From positions 255,489,346 through 255,553,345 of the forward strand of contig JALIGW010000002.1 of the NCBI GenBank assembly GCA_023053685.1: 64,000 nt of DNA. The letters run 5' to 3'. The notes beneath the pieces are model-generated. The model was not told where the DNA came from, made no database searches, and saw only the letters and a list, made by a program, of their open reading frames with translations. Both the position numbers and the translations under genes were made by a program. Of the stretch, positions 1 to 10,664 are shown in pieces (position 1 is the stretch's first letter; the number at the start of each line of letters is the position of its first letter). This stretch comes from Diadophis punctatus similis (Eukaryota; Chordata; Lepidosauria; Squamata; Dipsadidae).

Positions 1-198
1 TTCTCCTGTGAGCCTCGCCCGAGACAGATGTGATTTCTTAGCTGAGACAATGTAGCTTAATAACGTTTATATTCTTTTGTTACTTTTGTACTAAAATAAA
101 TATTTTGTTAATTAGAATTGAATCTCGGTTTTATTTTCTAAGTAAGGATGACTTCAAGGAAGCAAGATCCTATATCGCCTCAATAGGAATAATTCTTA
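1..198 (+). repeat. 3' part of an LTR, cut by the window start
   Basis: The segment has an AATAAA-type signal followed by a stretch that matches the R/U5 part of the LTRs at 2318-2646 and 26040-26407 (shared pattern tttgtact-aaataaatatttt then tctcggttttatttt). Only the 3' portion is visible. It passes directly into an inverted-arm repeat at about 199. Confidence 0.5.
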
Positions 199-350
199 GC
201 TCTGACAGGATAGTGGGGAATAAATAAATCCTTCCGTTCGCCACTATCCATTCAGAGCTGAAGAAGCTTCTTGGATGAGAAGCGAAACGTCTTCAAAAGC
301 AAAAACAAGAAATCCCAGTTGCCTCCTGAAAAAGCACCTTTGCTTTGGGA
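199..350. repeat. Inverted-arm repeat A, partial
   Basis: Contains the family core gaagaagcttcttggatgag followed by gaaacgtcttcaaa and the arm ending in agttgcctcctgaaaaagc. The same core recurs at 3128, 5745, 11573/14248, 36695, 45215 and 57525. I call it family A here and cannot assign it to a named class. Confidence 0.6.
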
Positions 351-478
351 CATATATTTTCACATTTCTCCAATAACACCCTCTACCCGTTTTGCACCAT
401 CCTCCCACCATCTCTGCCTTTCTCTTTTTCTTTTTTTATTTTTTATTTTGGATACTGATCGTTATAGCAAGCTGTAAC

Positions 479-1370
479 ATTTTTTTTCTCCTGGATGTTC
501 GTGGTTCTTTTCCCTGGTTTTATTTTTTTACTTTTTAAATAGAAATCTGCCTAGAGTCATTTGCAGACAAGAGGCAGCCACATAAAATAACATATAATAA
601 ATATATGTCCACCCTTCAATACTGCACTTATATTTCACGCCAATTTGGAAATGCTCCCATTCTAATACTTTTCCATTCAACATTTTCATTTTCACTCTCT
701 TTCTCTTCTATCCATTTCCCCTCAAGATTTGCTCTTGGTGCTTCCATCAAAATAACATTCCCTTCCATTTATCTCTGGTCCTTCCATTTTCACCATTTCG
801 CGGAGCAAAACACGGAACCTTTGTCGCCAGCTGTTCCTAATCAAAGTTGCCCCTTCACCCCCTGATCAACATTTCCCCTCAAGATTTGCTCTTAATGCCT
901 CCATCAAAATAACATTCCCTTCCATTTGTCTCTGGTTCTTCCATTTTCACCATTCCTCAGAGGAAAACAAGCAACCCTCATCGCCAGCTGTTCCTTCACT
1001 TCCTGATCAACTCCACTCCAAGAGATCCGGCCATCTTCCAACAGATCCATTCCATTTTTGATTTCCCTCCATTTCACTGACACACAACATAACTATTCTC
1101 TTTCTCTAATACTGTACCATTAATTCCCGGATTTTTCCTATATATTCCTCTCCGTTCCATGTTGCAACATCGCTGCTACCATCTGGCTTTCCAAAAGAAA
1201 GATTATCTCAAGACGGCTGGCAACATGGGAAGTGAAGCTACAGGCTAGGTTTCCAGCTCGGGCCACAGGGCAGCGTTGTCTCCTGAGCAGCCTCATGGTC
1301 ACCCTGGTCACACATGGGCCATGATGACAACTAAACCCCGATTTTTGCTATACCTCACGATGATCCCATT
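479..1370. other. AT-rich stretch without a recognised gene
   Basis: Short ORFs here have no domain character. The only structure seen is a roughly 160-bp tandem duplication (717-962). The last 150 bases are more GC-rich and look like an old unidentified repeat. Confidence 0.5.
717..962. repeat. Diverged tandem duplication, period about 160 bp
   Basis: The block starting cccctcaagatttgctctt at 717 recurs at 877 with the same following text (catcaaaataacattccc, ttccattttcaccatt). The two copies differ by scattered substitutions, so the duplication is not recent. Confidence 0.65.
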
Positions 1371-2272
1371 TATGAGGGGTCCTTGGTGGTCTCCGGGCTT
1401 TCTTTCTTTCTTGCAGACGTTTCGTTACCCTAACTAGGTAACACTTAATAGCACACTCAACCACACTCAATAGCAGCGATTGTGAGAGGGATCTCAGAGT
1501 CCTGGTAGACAGCCAACTAAATATGAGCCAGCAGTGTGCAGCAGCAGCCAAAAAGGCCAACGCAGTCCTGAGCTGCATAAATAGAGGGATACAATCAAGG
1601 ACCAGAGAGGTACTAGTACCACTCTATAAAGCCTTAGTCAGACCACACCTAGAGTACTGCATCCAGTTTTGGTCACCACACTACAAAAAAGACATTGAAA
1701 CCCTAGAGAAAGTGCAGAAGAGAGCAACCAGGATGATAAAGGGTCTGGAAAATAAAACATACGAAGAGCGGTTGCAGGAACTGAGCTTGGCCAGTCTAGC
1801 AAAGAGAAGGACCAGGGGTGACATGATAGCAGTCTTCCAATTCTTGAGGGGATGCCACAGAGAGGAGGGGGTCAGGCTGTTCTCTATGGCACCAGAAAAC
1901 CAAACAAGGAATAATGGATGGAAGCTGACCAAGGAGAGAATCAACATGGAAGTGAGGAGAAACTTTCTGACGGTGAGAGCGATCAACCAATGGAACAGCT
2001 TGCCAGCGGAGGTTGTGAGAGCCCCAACACTTGCGACCTTCAAGGGGAGACTGGACTGCCATCTGTCTCAAATGGTGCAGGAACTCCTGCTTGAGCAGGG
2101 GGTTGGACTAGATGACCTACAAGGTCTCTTCCAACTCTAATAATAAAATCTAAAACCATCAATGCTAGCACTAGCACTGATGATGTTACCTAGTTTGAGT
2201 AACGAAACGTCTGCAAGGAAACAAGCAAGCTCAGAGACCACCAAGGACTCCTCAGCCACAGATATTCTCCTT
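1371..2272. repeat. Inverted-arm repeat B, split by a CR1
   Basis: The left arm (about 1371-1435: ggtccttggtggtctc, then cagacgtttcgttacc and aactaggtaac) is the reverse complement of the right arm (about 2186-2270: gttacctagtttgag, aacgaaacgtctgcaagg, agagaccaccaaggac). A CR1 fragment sits between the arms. Family name not recognised. Confidence 0.6.
1462..2159 (+). mobile_element. CR1 LINE, 5'-truncated, reverse transcriptase C-terminus
   Basis: An open frame of 205 codons (1523-2140) matches the C-terminal part of CR1 ORF2: the MSQQCAAAAKKAN start, the RPHLEYCIQFWSP motif, then the RTRGDMIAVFQFLRG block and FLTVRAINQWNSLP. The 3' end carries the usual CR1 tail (ggttggactagatgacct, then cttccaactctaataataaa). 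The 5' half with the catalytic residues is absent, so this copy cannot move on its own. It interrupts repeat B. Confidence 0.9.
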
Positions 2273-2317
2273 TATTGATCCCATGTATCCTCTAAATCTC
2301 CAAACCACATACAAGCC

Positions 2318-2646
2318 TGTCACGGTGTGAATATTGTCAGTTGTATGTCTATGCAGGGTGATGCACCCCTATCTAATATTATGGTACATTCCAATACAAG
2401 CAGAACACGTGATATGATCTTCTATGCATGTCTACATTCCAAAACCACCATTAATCTCTTCTGCTTTGGCTCTTGACCTGAACGGCAGCGTTTCTTAGCA
2501 AAGATGTAATTATTCAGGATTTATTGTTTCTGTACTGAAATAAATATTTTCTATTAGACTTTTAATCTTGGTTTTATTTCTAACTGTCTGAATTCCAAGT
2601 AAAAGATCCATTATGTTGCATCTACGGGAATATTCTTCCCTTGACA
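2318..2646 (+). mobile_element. Solo LTR with 5-bp target duplication
   Basis: The element runs from TGTCACGGTGTG to TTGACA and is flanked on both sides by aagcc (2313-2317 and 2647-2651). It has an AATAAA signal near 2541 followed by a U5-like tail. It is paralogous to 26040-26407 and to the minus-strand LTR at 36897-37245. No internal retroviral sequence is attached, so it is a recombination-derived solo LTR. Confidence 0.85.
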
Positions 2647-2759
2647 AAGCCAACATACCGGTCCCACATGCACCAAATCACAAGTCGCACCCTGTGTTAT
2701 CACACACATTTAGGCAGCACACGCATCAGTGCAAAGCAACAGTGTGGTTTCAGAACCCT

Positions 2760-3699
2760 CTTTCCCTCCCTCCCATCACCTCTTGCCCTCCCTTATTTGG
2801 GGGGGAAGGGTCTTCTGCGGAGGTGCAGTTCAGTTCCAGCAAAATGAACTCTTTGGGGGAGGGGGTTCTTACCAGCCCTGCCAACATTGGAGGCTCAGAA
2901 TTGGACCCTTCCCAGAAGCTTAAAATGACACCATTAGCAGAGGGCAGAAAGTGCCTTTTCCAGATTTTTGGGTAGAACTGCTGGGAAGCGATCCTGGCTT
3001 ATGTAAAATGTCAACGTGGTTCTTTCGGCTCCCCCCCCCCCCAGTCCTCTTCCCAACTCTTTTCTCTTTTCCACTTGAAGTTTGAAAAGCAAAGGCGCCA
3101 CTCGCCTTCCTCGCCCTCTTCTTGCGCGTCTACGGAGATTCTCAGTCGTCCGGGTCATGGTTGTCCCAAAGGTGTTTCCCCCCCCCCAAGAGGCAACTGG
3201 ACTTTCTGGTTTTTCTTTGAAGACATTTCACTTCTCACCCAAGAAGCTTCTTCAGCTCCTCACCATCCAGTCAGAGCCGAAGAAGGGTCTTGGATGAGAA
3301 GCGAAACGTCTTCAAAGAAGAAACCAGAAAGTCCAGTTGCCTCTTGGGGCGGGAAGGGGGGGGGAGGAGAAGCACTTTTGGGACATCCTCTTCTTGCATC
3401 CTTAATAGCTATGGAAGGGAAGGGAGGAAGCACCACGAGGTGATCCTCCCCATGGGAACAAAGGCAGGGAGCAGCCCACCCATCTTCCTCCTCCCCCCAA
3501 AGCATGCACAGTCAAGAGCAGGATTGGGGGGGGGTCTCCCCCTCCCTCTCAGCCTCCGGGATTCCGAATCGGGCAACTCCTTTTGGGGGACCCCGGATCT
3601 TTCCCTCTTGCTACCGGCTATGGAGTGTTTTGGGGGGGGAGGACCCGCAATTTCCCCCCTTTTTTTTGCAAGGAGCGGGCAGGGAGGCTCTGCCTAGGG
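2760..3699 (-). other. Paralogous 5' flank of a zinc-finger unit (orphan)
   Basis: This stretch aligns with 27.98-28.26 kb upstream of gene 1: a G-run, tcttctgc, a gctgcag-like block, a caattgg/cagaattg block and a ttgcagaggc-like block in the same order. It is therefore a copy of the first intron or 5' flank of the zinc-finger unit. No zinc-finger exon follows on the minus-strand side inside the window, where a solo LTR and a CR1 occupy the space. An inverted-arm repeat A lies at 3128-3345. Confidence 0.55.
3128..3345. repeat. Inverted-arm repeat A
   Basis: Both arms are present: gagattctcagtcgtccgg with aagaggcaactggac on the left, and cgaaacgtcttcaaagaag with agtccagttgcctcttg on the right. 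The middle carries gaagaagggtcttggatgag. Confidence 0.75.
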
Positions 3700-3970
3700 C
3701 TGGAAGGGGGAGTTGTCCTCCCCCCCGCGGGGAAGGTCTGGGTCGCGGGATCCCCTCCTGCCAACCTCCCCCTCCCCATCGCGATTCCCAGGGCGCAACT
3801 CACAGCCGGTCCTCCCCCTCCAGCTGGACTCTGGGCGGAGCATGCGCAGGGGCGCTCGACGGCGAGCGAGCGCCCCCTGGTGGGTCCTGAGGACAGTGGC
3901 CGCATCTCTTGACGGCGCGATCGCGGCGGGGAAGCTTAAGAGGCCATCCAGGCCGACCTCTATTTAGGGC
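3700..3970 (-). promoter_or_regulatory. Orphan promoter copy of the zinc-finger unit
   Basis: A GC- and CpG-rich block paralogous to 28.48-28.77 kb (gene 1) and 44.68-44.97 kb (gene 2). Shared order: ctgggtcgcgggatcccctc, then attcccaggg, then ggcggagcatgcgcag, then gcgccccctggtgg. The GCATGCGCA at 3840-3848 is an NRF1-type half site. By analogy it would fire to the minus strand; the coding exons expected to its left are not in the window. Direction and activity are inferred from the paralogues. Confidence 0.6.
3869..3883. promoter_or_regulatory. CTCF-like core motif
   Basis: AGCGCCCCCTGGTGG fits the well-known CTCF core on this strand. The aligned positions of the two other promoter copies carry related forms (28655-28672 and 44887-44902). 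Confidence 0.6.
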
Positions 3971-4492
3971 ACGATGTCAGTTTAACGTCCCACCGGGTGG
4001 ATCCCTGGGATAAACTTTCCTGCCTCCCATCCGTTGGCTCTTCATGTCTTGGTGGATCCCTTCTACCCACTGTCAACTTTACATCCGAACTAGACTGTGT
4101 TGTTTCTGTGTGTCATATAGGTGGGTCTATACATACTTTATTTATTTATCTTGCCATTTTTATGTGGTATAAAATCGGAGGTGGTGACCCTTTAAAGAGC
4201 TGTATGCAATGAAATTTCATTTTTAATGTATGCCAATTAGTGTATATTCAAAGTGACAATAGTTATTCTATTCCATTCCATTGCATTGCATTCTAAATTC
4301 TATTCTATTCTCGTAAGATTTTTATGTATTGTGGCAATGTTTTCTTCTGCATTTGATTCAATGTCTGTAAAGCCGCTTAGAGTCATATTCGACAAAACGG
4401 GTAGCATATACATTTGATAAATATCCGGGAACCAAACCCGGGGCTCCTGCCATGTGCATCCCCAGATGTGCCCCTCTAATGTTCCTCCAGAT

Positions 4493-5716
4493 GTGGCCAC
4501 CAGATTTTATTTTATTTTTTATTATTTTTCTTCATTAAACATCTAAATATTTTAATACAGATCTACACCCGTTTTTACAACATTGTTATTTCTCGATTAT
4601 GCACAATAAATCATAAATTTACAGTCTCTCCTGTATTCATTTTCTTCTCACGTTGTCACACAGTCTTTCCTCTCTTTTTTTAGTCCAGTTGTACCATCTA
4701 GTCCATGTTTTGTAGTATTCTGAGTTGCATTGTCATTTGAGTTGAATAGTCAGCATGTCCATTTCAGCACATCTATATATTTTGTCCATTAGTATATTTT
4801 CTGGTGGGGTTTGATTATCCTTACAATATTGTGCATATGTTATTCTTGCCGCAGTTGTAATATGTAGTATTAAATATTGTATGTTTTTTGGATGTTGTTT
4901 TTTCATTATCCCCAGCAGGAAAAATTCTGGGGTGTATTCCATTGTTCTCTCTGTAATTTCTTGTAACCAAGCACGCACCTTTTTCCAATAGCTCTTTGCT
5001 TCGGGACACTACCACCATGCATGAAAGAAGGTAGCTACGTCTTTTTTGCATTTCCAGCAAGCCGAATTCATTTTTGGGTATATTTTGGCCAGTCTTGATG
5101 GAGCTAAATGCCATCTATAAAACATTTTATAATAATTCTCTTTATATGCTGTTGACTTAGTTATTTTGCAGTTTATATTCCATGTTCTCTCCCAATCAGC
5201 CAAGTGTATGTTGTGGCCTACATTTTTTGCCCATGCTATCATGGGTTTTTTAACAATTTCTTCCATTTTATCAAATTCCAGCAGATATTTATATAGTTTC
5301 GATATTATTTTTTCATCCAGGCCAATCAAAATTTTATTCAGTTTTTGCACTTCCATATCTATACCCATACCCTCAGTGTCTTTTTTGTGTCGAGTTTTTA
5401 ATTGTAAATAAGTCAACCAATCAATATTTGTATTTTGGTCCGCCAATTGTTCTCTACTTTTTAATTTCCCTGTCGGATCTAATATGTCGCTATATTTTGC
5501 TGCTTTGGTTATATCAATTAAGTTCGGGTAGGTCATGGCTTCTATAATTGAAAGCCATTTGGGAATTTTCATGTAGTTCTTCTTTTTAGTTTCGTACCAT
5601 CTTTTTAGCAAAGATTTTCTAATTAAATGTTGGTTGAAGTTAAGTTGTGACTTAGTTCCATCTCTCCATATGTAAGCATGCCATCCCATTTGTAGGTCGG
5701 TGGCCACCAGATTTTA
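4493..5716 (-). mobile_element. L1 LINE, 5'-truncated, with 17-bp target duplication
   Basis: The element (4510-5699) is bounded by gtggccaccagatttta at 4493-4509 and 5700-5716. On the minus strand a 232-codon frame (5707-5009) encodes the C-terminal part of L1 ORF2, with the KENYYKMFYRWHLAP block and the CWKCKKDVATFFHAWW zinc-knuckle-like end. The A-rich tail lies at the low-coordinate side. Further C-terminal text continues in other frames toward 4733, so frameshifts have accumulated. Confidence 0.9.
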
Positions 5717-5739
5717 ATTTGGGATAAGTCAAAAGAGGA

Positions 5740-5935
5740 AAATGTCTATTGAGATTCTCCGTCATCCAGGTCATGGTTGTCCCAAAGATGCTTTTTTTTC
5801 CAAGAGGCAACTGGACTTTCTGGTTTCTTTCTTTGAAGACATTTCACTTCTCACCTGAGAAGTGAAACGTCTTCAAAGAAAGAAACCAGAAAGTCCAGTT
5901 GCCTCTTGGAAAAAAGTACCTTTGGGTCGAAAGAG
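5740..5935. repeat. Inverted-arm repeat A, deletion derivative
   Basis: Two arms meet almost directly: gagattctccgtcatccagg to gacatttcacttctcacc, then gagaagtgaaacgtcttc to agttgcctcttggaaaaaag. The central unit is missing, leaving a near-perfect palindrome. Confidence 0.75.
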
Positions 5936-6267
5936 AAAATTGATAAATGCATGCTTGCAAATCTTCATTAAACTTGACCCAAACTGAATGTAAAGATAAA
6001 AAAAGAAGTGGAGATATTCATCCTGAAGCCACAGTTTGGTTTTGTTTGGGTTTTTTTGCAGTCCTGGTTTATTTCTGCACTGGAAGAAGCTGCACTTGGA
6101 GGTGTCTTAATGCTGGTCCCCCCCCCCCCATTTGAATCTTTGAATAAAGAATTGCAACTTTCCCCCAATTCTCCGCATTCATATTGTTGCGCAAGGTTTA
6201 TACATGAAGCTGCTTTCAGTCTCAGCATCGTCCCGCAGCCTTCTTTTGGACTCTTGGGATTTCAACA

Positions 6268-6640
6268 TATAGTATGAGTAGAGTAGTGTAGAGAATAGAG
6301 AATAGAATAGAATAGAATAGAATAGAATAGAATAGAATAGAATAGAATAGAATAGAATAGAATAGAATAGAATAGAATAGAATTCTTTATTGGCCAAGTG
6401 TGATTGGACACACAAGGAATTTGTCTTTGGTGCATATGCTCTCAGTGTACATAAAAGAAAAGATACGTTTGTCAAGAATCATGAGGTACAACACCTAATG
6501 ATTGTCATAGGGTACAAATAAGCAATCAGGAAACAATCAATATTAATATAAATCGTAAGGATACAAGCAACAAGTTACAGTCATACAGTCATAAGTGGGA
6601 GGAGATGGGTAATAGGAACGATGAGAAGACTAATAGTAAT
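6268..6640 (-). mobile_element. LINE 3' end with seeded (AGAAT)n microsatellite
   Basis: About 17 copies of AATAG/AGAAT (6291-6383) abut attctttattggccaag and then a LINE-like 3' region. The same junction recurs at 7740-7910 with few repeat units. AATAG arrays seeded by the 3' ends of CR1-L3 ('Snake1') LINEs are a described feature of snake genomes; that assignment rests on this known pairing, not on a visible reverse transcriptase. Confidence 0.6.
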
Positions 6641-6698
6641 ATTAGTATATTAGAGTATAATATATTATACTATATATAATAGTAATATTAATATATAA

Positions 6699-6843
<145 letters not shown>

Positions 6844-7261
6844 CTATTACATTTTATATATACTGTAGGAATTAGATGCAAATCATTTCATGGTGCAAAA
6901 ATGTCTCTCTGCCTATGCAGTGTTTATTGCTTTTATACTGATTACAAAGTAGCAAAAAGGCAAAATAGAGCAACAGAATTCTCATTGGTAAATTCCCCCT
7001 ACAATCATCTTCCCCTCTGCCAGTTCTTCCCAGCTAGCTTTTCAATAAGCGTCTATTGTTGTAGTCTAGATAAGATATACTGGCCAGAGAATGTATCTTT
7101 CTGGCCATGTGAAATGAGTGATCTAATGCAGCCTTGAGGGGCCCATTTAAGGTAGGGAGTTTTCTCACGCACACCCCTTACAGGTAGCCCTCATTCCTAC
7201 AATATATATATATAGTAATATTAATATATAGTAATATACTATATATAATAGTAATATTAGA

Positions 7262-7498
7262 GGAGCCAAGATGACGTAGTGGTTAAAAGCAGCACTGCAA
7301 ACTACTTCAGCTGATTGCTAGTTCAGCAGTTCAGCTGTTCAAATCTCACCAGGCTCAAGGTTGACTCAGCCTTCCATCCTTCTGAGGTTGGTAAAATGAG
7401 GACCCAAATTGTTGGGGGAATATGCTGAACTCTGTAAACCGCTTAGAGAGGGCTGTAAAGCACTATGAAGCGGTATATAAGTTTACGTGCTATTGCTA
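7262..7498 (+). mobile_element. tRNA-derived SINE, diverged copy
   Basis: Follows the local SINE consensus: gagcc head, a pol III A-box region near the start, gttcaaatctcacc as B-box, then ggttgactcagccttccatc, aaccgcttagagagggctgt and the gctattgct tail. The A-box region (gatgacgtagtgg) is mutated. Confidence 0.85.
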
Positions 7499-7920
7499 AT
7501 AGTAATGCAGTCTTAGTGAATAGTTTGACAGTGGCGAGGGAATTATTTGTTTAGCAGAGTGATGGCGTTCGGGGGAAAACTGTTGTGTCTAGTTGTCTTG
7601 GTGTGTAGTGCTCTTATAGCGTCGTTTTGAGAATAGGAGTTGAAATAATTTATGTCCAGGATGCGAGGGGTCAGTAAATATTTTCACGGCCCTCTTTTTG
7701 ACTCGTGCAGTATACAGGTCCTCAAGAGAAGGAGGAATAGAGAATGGAATGGAATGGAATAGAATAGAAATTCTTTATTGTCAAAGTGTGATTAGACACA
7801 CAAGGAATCTGTCTCCGGTGAATAAGCTCTCAGTGTACATACAACAATAGTGATAATCATTTTCATAGCCATTGTAAAACTGCATTCACCATAAAACATA
7901 AATGGAGAGGATGATATGGA
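7499..7920 (-). mobile_element. LINE-like internal and 3' fragment with short AATAG tail
   Basis: 7500-7735 holds a repeat-like text (cttggtgtgtagtgctctta, ggatgcgaggggtcagtaaa) followed by agaatggaatggaatagaat at 7740 and the same attctttattg-caaagtgtgatt junction seen at 6383. It appears to be a second, shorter member of the AATAG-seeding family. Confidence 0.5.
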
Positions 7921-8090
7921 GAAGATTAAGGGGATTCTTCTCCCTTCTCCGGTTTGGCTGGTTTCCATCCTGCCTTTTTTAAAATCCCCACCGATTCCAG
8001 GGTATCCACGCTCTGCCACTTCGTGGTCGGTTGGTTGGTTGGGTGGGTGTCTGCTTTTTCAGCTGTTGAAAAGTCTCCATCCTTTTTGGG

Positions 8091-8240
8091 AGGATGTGGC
8101 CTAGAGGTAGAGCTCTTGCCTCACAATCAGGAGGTTGTGAGTTCGATCCTAGGTAGAGGCAGATATAGGGTCTCCTGCTTGGGCAGGGGGTTGGACTAGA
8201 TGACCTGCAAGGTCCCTTCCAACTCTGTTAATCTATTAAA
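8091..8240 (+). mobile_element. tRNA-derived SINE with CR1-type tail
   Basis: The head reads like a tRNA (tggcctagaggtagagc A-box, gagttcgatcc B-box). The tail gggggttggactagatgacc and cccttccaactctgtt is a CR1 3' end. It differs from the abundant gagccgaggtgg SINE. It cannot be a functional tRNA because acceptor-stem pairing is absent. Confidence 0.75.
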
Positions 8241-8389
8241 AAAAATCCCCATTTGGGAGCACAAGTGATGCACCCCAATTTCTGCACAACGTTTAATGTA
8301 CCTGCTTGAGTTTGTAATGCAAAAAACAACAACAACAAAAAACCGTCCCTGTCTCCTCTCAAGTCTTTATTATCCAGGAAATTGGGGAG

Positions 8390-8960
8390 GGGGTGCTAAA
8401 TGCTCCCCCAGATCCCCCTCCCTTCTGGGAGAGCTTCGACTTTTTCTTCCTGGCCGAGTTTGGGATCTTCGTCCCCCACTGCATGCAAAGGGAATCCGGA
8501 GTCTCCCTGCCTTCCCAGAAGTGGGAAGACTGTCTCGGATTTCACGTCCTCCGTCCCACTCTTTGCCTCCGTTCCCACGGCGTGGTTCTGTTACGTGTCC
8601 TGTGGCTCCCTAAGTGCCGGACTTCTCCTGCGAAAAAGAAACGGTTACAGCGAGCGAGCGCGGAGTCCTAGAGAGGCCAGGCGTTCGGCGAGGACCGTTA
8701 GGAGGCGCGCATGCTCAGTCCAACCTCCGTGCGAGCGGGGCTGCCCCTCCCGCTGTAGTTACTGTAGGAGGAAACCCGCTAGGAGGGAAGAGGGGGGGGG
8801 CTTCGGGTCACGTGGCCTTGGCGAACCAATGGCGGGAGAGAAGCGCCTGTCAGATTTGGGCGGGAAAAGGAATCGCTGGTTAGCGAATCTTCCTCCTGGC
8901 TCTGAGGGAATCTTGAATCTCCTGGTGGCCTTTCAATCGTGTCCCGTCGGAGAGGAGTCT
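8390..8960. promoter_or_regulatory. CpG-rich promoter-like region
   Basis: A sharp rise in GC and CpG between AT-rich flanks. It carries CACGTG at 8809-8814, a CCAAT box at 8826-8830 and an E2F-like tttgggcgggaaa at 8855-8867. No convincing coding exon starts here; the long open frame across it (8400-9230) is low-complexity. It is not clearly homologous to the three zinc-finger promoters. Direction unknown. Confidence 0.45.
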
Positions 8961-9030
8961 TGGAGTCCTTGGTCGGCACAAATATTTGTCCTTTTATGTG
9001 GTCTCTTGAAGCATTTCATTGCGTTCATCT

Positions 9031-9082
9031 CACACACACAAACGCACGTGCAAACACACACCACACACACACAGACACACAA
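9031..9082. repeat. (CA)n-rich microsatellite
   Basis: Imperfect ACACAC tract with interruptions. Confidence 0.8.
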
Positions 9083-9246
9083 CCTGGGCTTGAGGCCAGA
9101 AGCCAAGAGAAAAGTGGAACCCCTGGCAACCTCCTGGGTCCTTACAAGGTTGTCCCCTGGGAAGGTTTCTATGGGGCTTGCACTTCCTCTCAGACCCTGG
9201 AAGTCCTTTGGTGGCATCTGTGCGCCCTAAGATTTGGAACCTTGGA

Positions 9247-9456
9247 AATAGCAATAGCACGTAGACTTATATACCGCTTCATAGTGCTTTACAGCCCTCT
9301 CTAAGCGGTTTACAGAGTTCAGCATATTGCCCCCAACAATCTGGGTCCTCATTTTACTGACCTCAGAAGGATGGAAGGCTGAGTCAACCTTGAGCTGGTG
9401 AGATTTGAACTGCTGAACTGCAGTGCTGCACTTTAACCACTGCGCCACCTCGGCTC
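9247..9456 (-). mobile_element. tRNA-derived SINE
   Basis: Reverse-strand copy of the local SINE, from the agcaatagcac tail to ccacctcggctc at the head. It abuts a CR1 fragment. Confidence 0.9.
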
Positions 9457-9458
9457 TC

Positions 9459-9963
9459 GGAAAAAGTTCAGAGAAGAGCAACTAATATGATCAAAGGCCT
9501 GGAGACGAAAACATATGAGGAATGGCTGCAGGATTTGGGTTTGGCTAGTAGGTGTCAAACTCACTGTGTCATGTTGCCATCATGTGACATCTAACGACAT
9601 TTTTCCCATTGAGGTAGCTGGGAGAGGCCTGCAGGTGACACATCTGGGCCCTGGGCCACCAGTTTGACACCCTGTCTAAAGAAAAGGATTAGGGGTGACA
9701 TGATAGCAGTGTTCCCGTATTTGAGGGATTACCACAAAGAAGAAGAGGTCAAATTATTCTCCAAAGGTCTTGTCCTACCTGAGAGCATGACAAAAAACAA
9801 TGGTTGGAAATTAATCAGAGAGAAGCAACCTAGAATTAAGGAGAAACTTCCTAACAGTGAGGACAATTAACCAGTGGAACAGCTTCCCTTCAGAAATTGT
9901 GGGTGCTCCATCACTGAAGGTTTTTAACAAGAGACTAGACAGTCACTTATCTAAGATGGTATA
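9459..9963 (+). mobile_element. CR1 LINE 3' fragment, interrupted
   Basis: Plus-strand CR1 text (aagttcagagaagagcaact, ggggtgacatgatagcagtg, gagaaacttcctaacagtga) ending in a partial CR1 tail. A small TIR element interrupts it at 9550-9674. Confidence 0.8.
9550..9674. mobile_element. Short hAT-like MITE in CR1
   Basis: Ends are inverted: aggtgtcaaactca and ccagtttgacaccctg. The flanking CR1 text resumes after it. It belongs with the copy at 18002-18135. A clean 8-bp duplication is not visible here. Confidence 0.65.
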
Positions 9964-9964
9964 G

Positions 9965-10664
9965 GTTAGTGATGGCGAACCTTTTTTTCCTCAGGTGGCA
10001 AAATCGTGCGTGCGATAGTGTGTGCGGAAGCAAAATTGCGCTGAAATCTCGCAAGGGGACGCACACATGCGTGAGATTTCAGCGCGATTTTGCTTTCGTG
10101 CATGCGCAGAAGCAAAATTGGCCAAAAATTAACAAAAAAATGGCAACGCGCGTGGTGGACCGGCAGAGAGGGCTCCAGAGTGGTTGTGCGCTATTTGCGC
10201 AATCGGCCGCTCCCTACCGGAGTTGTGCACCGGGCAGCTCCAGCAGGAACCCACCTCTGGCCTGGTAGGCCCGTTTTTCACCCTCCTCAGGCTCCAGAGG
10301 CTTTCTTGGAGCCTGGGGAGGGCGAAGTCACAGTTAATAAGTGACAATAAGTCAATAGTGTTGACTTAATGCGCACGCATGCACAGTGCTGAATTTTTAA
10401 AAAAAAAATTGCAAAAAAAAGCCAAAAACAAGATGGCGACGCATACGCAGTGCAGGAAATTCAGCTTCTGTGCATGCTCAGAAGTTCCCATGGTACAGAT
10501 ATTTTTTTTTGCAGTAGTCTATTTGCATGTGGGTGGACCGCCTGGAGACGGATAGAGGAGCGGTGTCTCGGTTCCTAAGACCATCGGAAATATGTGTTTT
10601 CCGATGGTCTTAGGTGATCCCTGTGAAAGGGTCGTTCGACCCCCAGGTTGAGAACCGCTGCTCT
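9965..10664. mobile_element. Composite non-autonomous hAT region
   Basis: The left end (tagtgatggcgaacct) matches the TIR of the 23975 and 29234 elements. The right end (cccccaggttgagaaccgctg) matches SPIN-like hAT ends. A perfect hairpin (taagaccatcggaaa to tttccgatggtctta, 10575-10612) is a SPIN-type internal feature. It may be two elements joined. Confidence 0.55.

Noticed and set aside
8091..8240. tRNA gene
   Set aside because: Internal boxes are present but the cloverleaf does not close, and a CR1 tail follows; it is a SINE.
8400..9230. 276-codon frame across the CpG island
   Set aside because: Composition follows GC content and a CA repeat, no domain, and it crosses promoter-like DNA.
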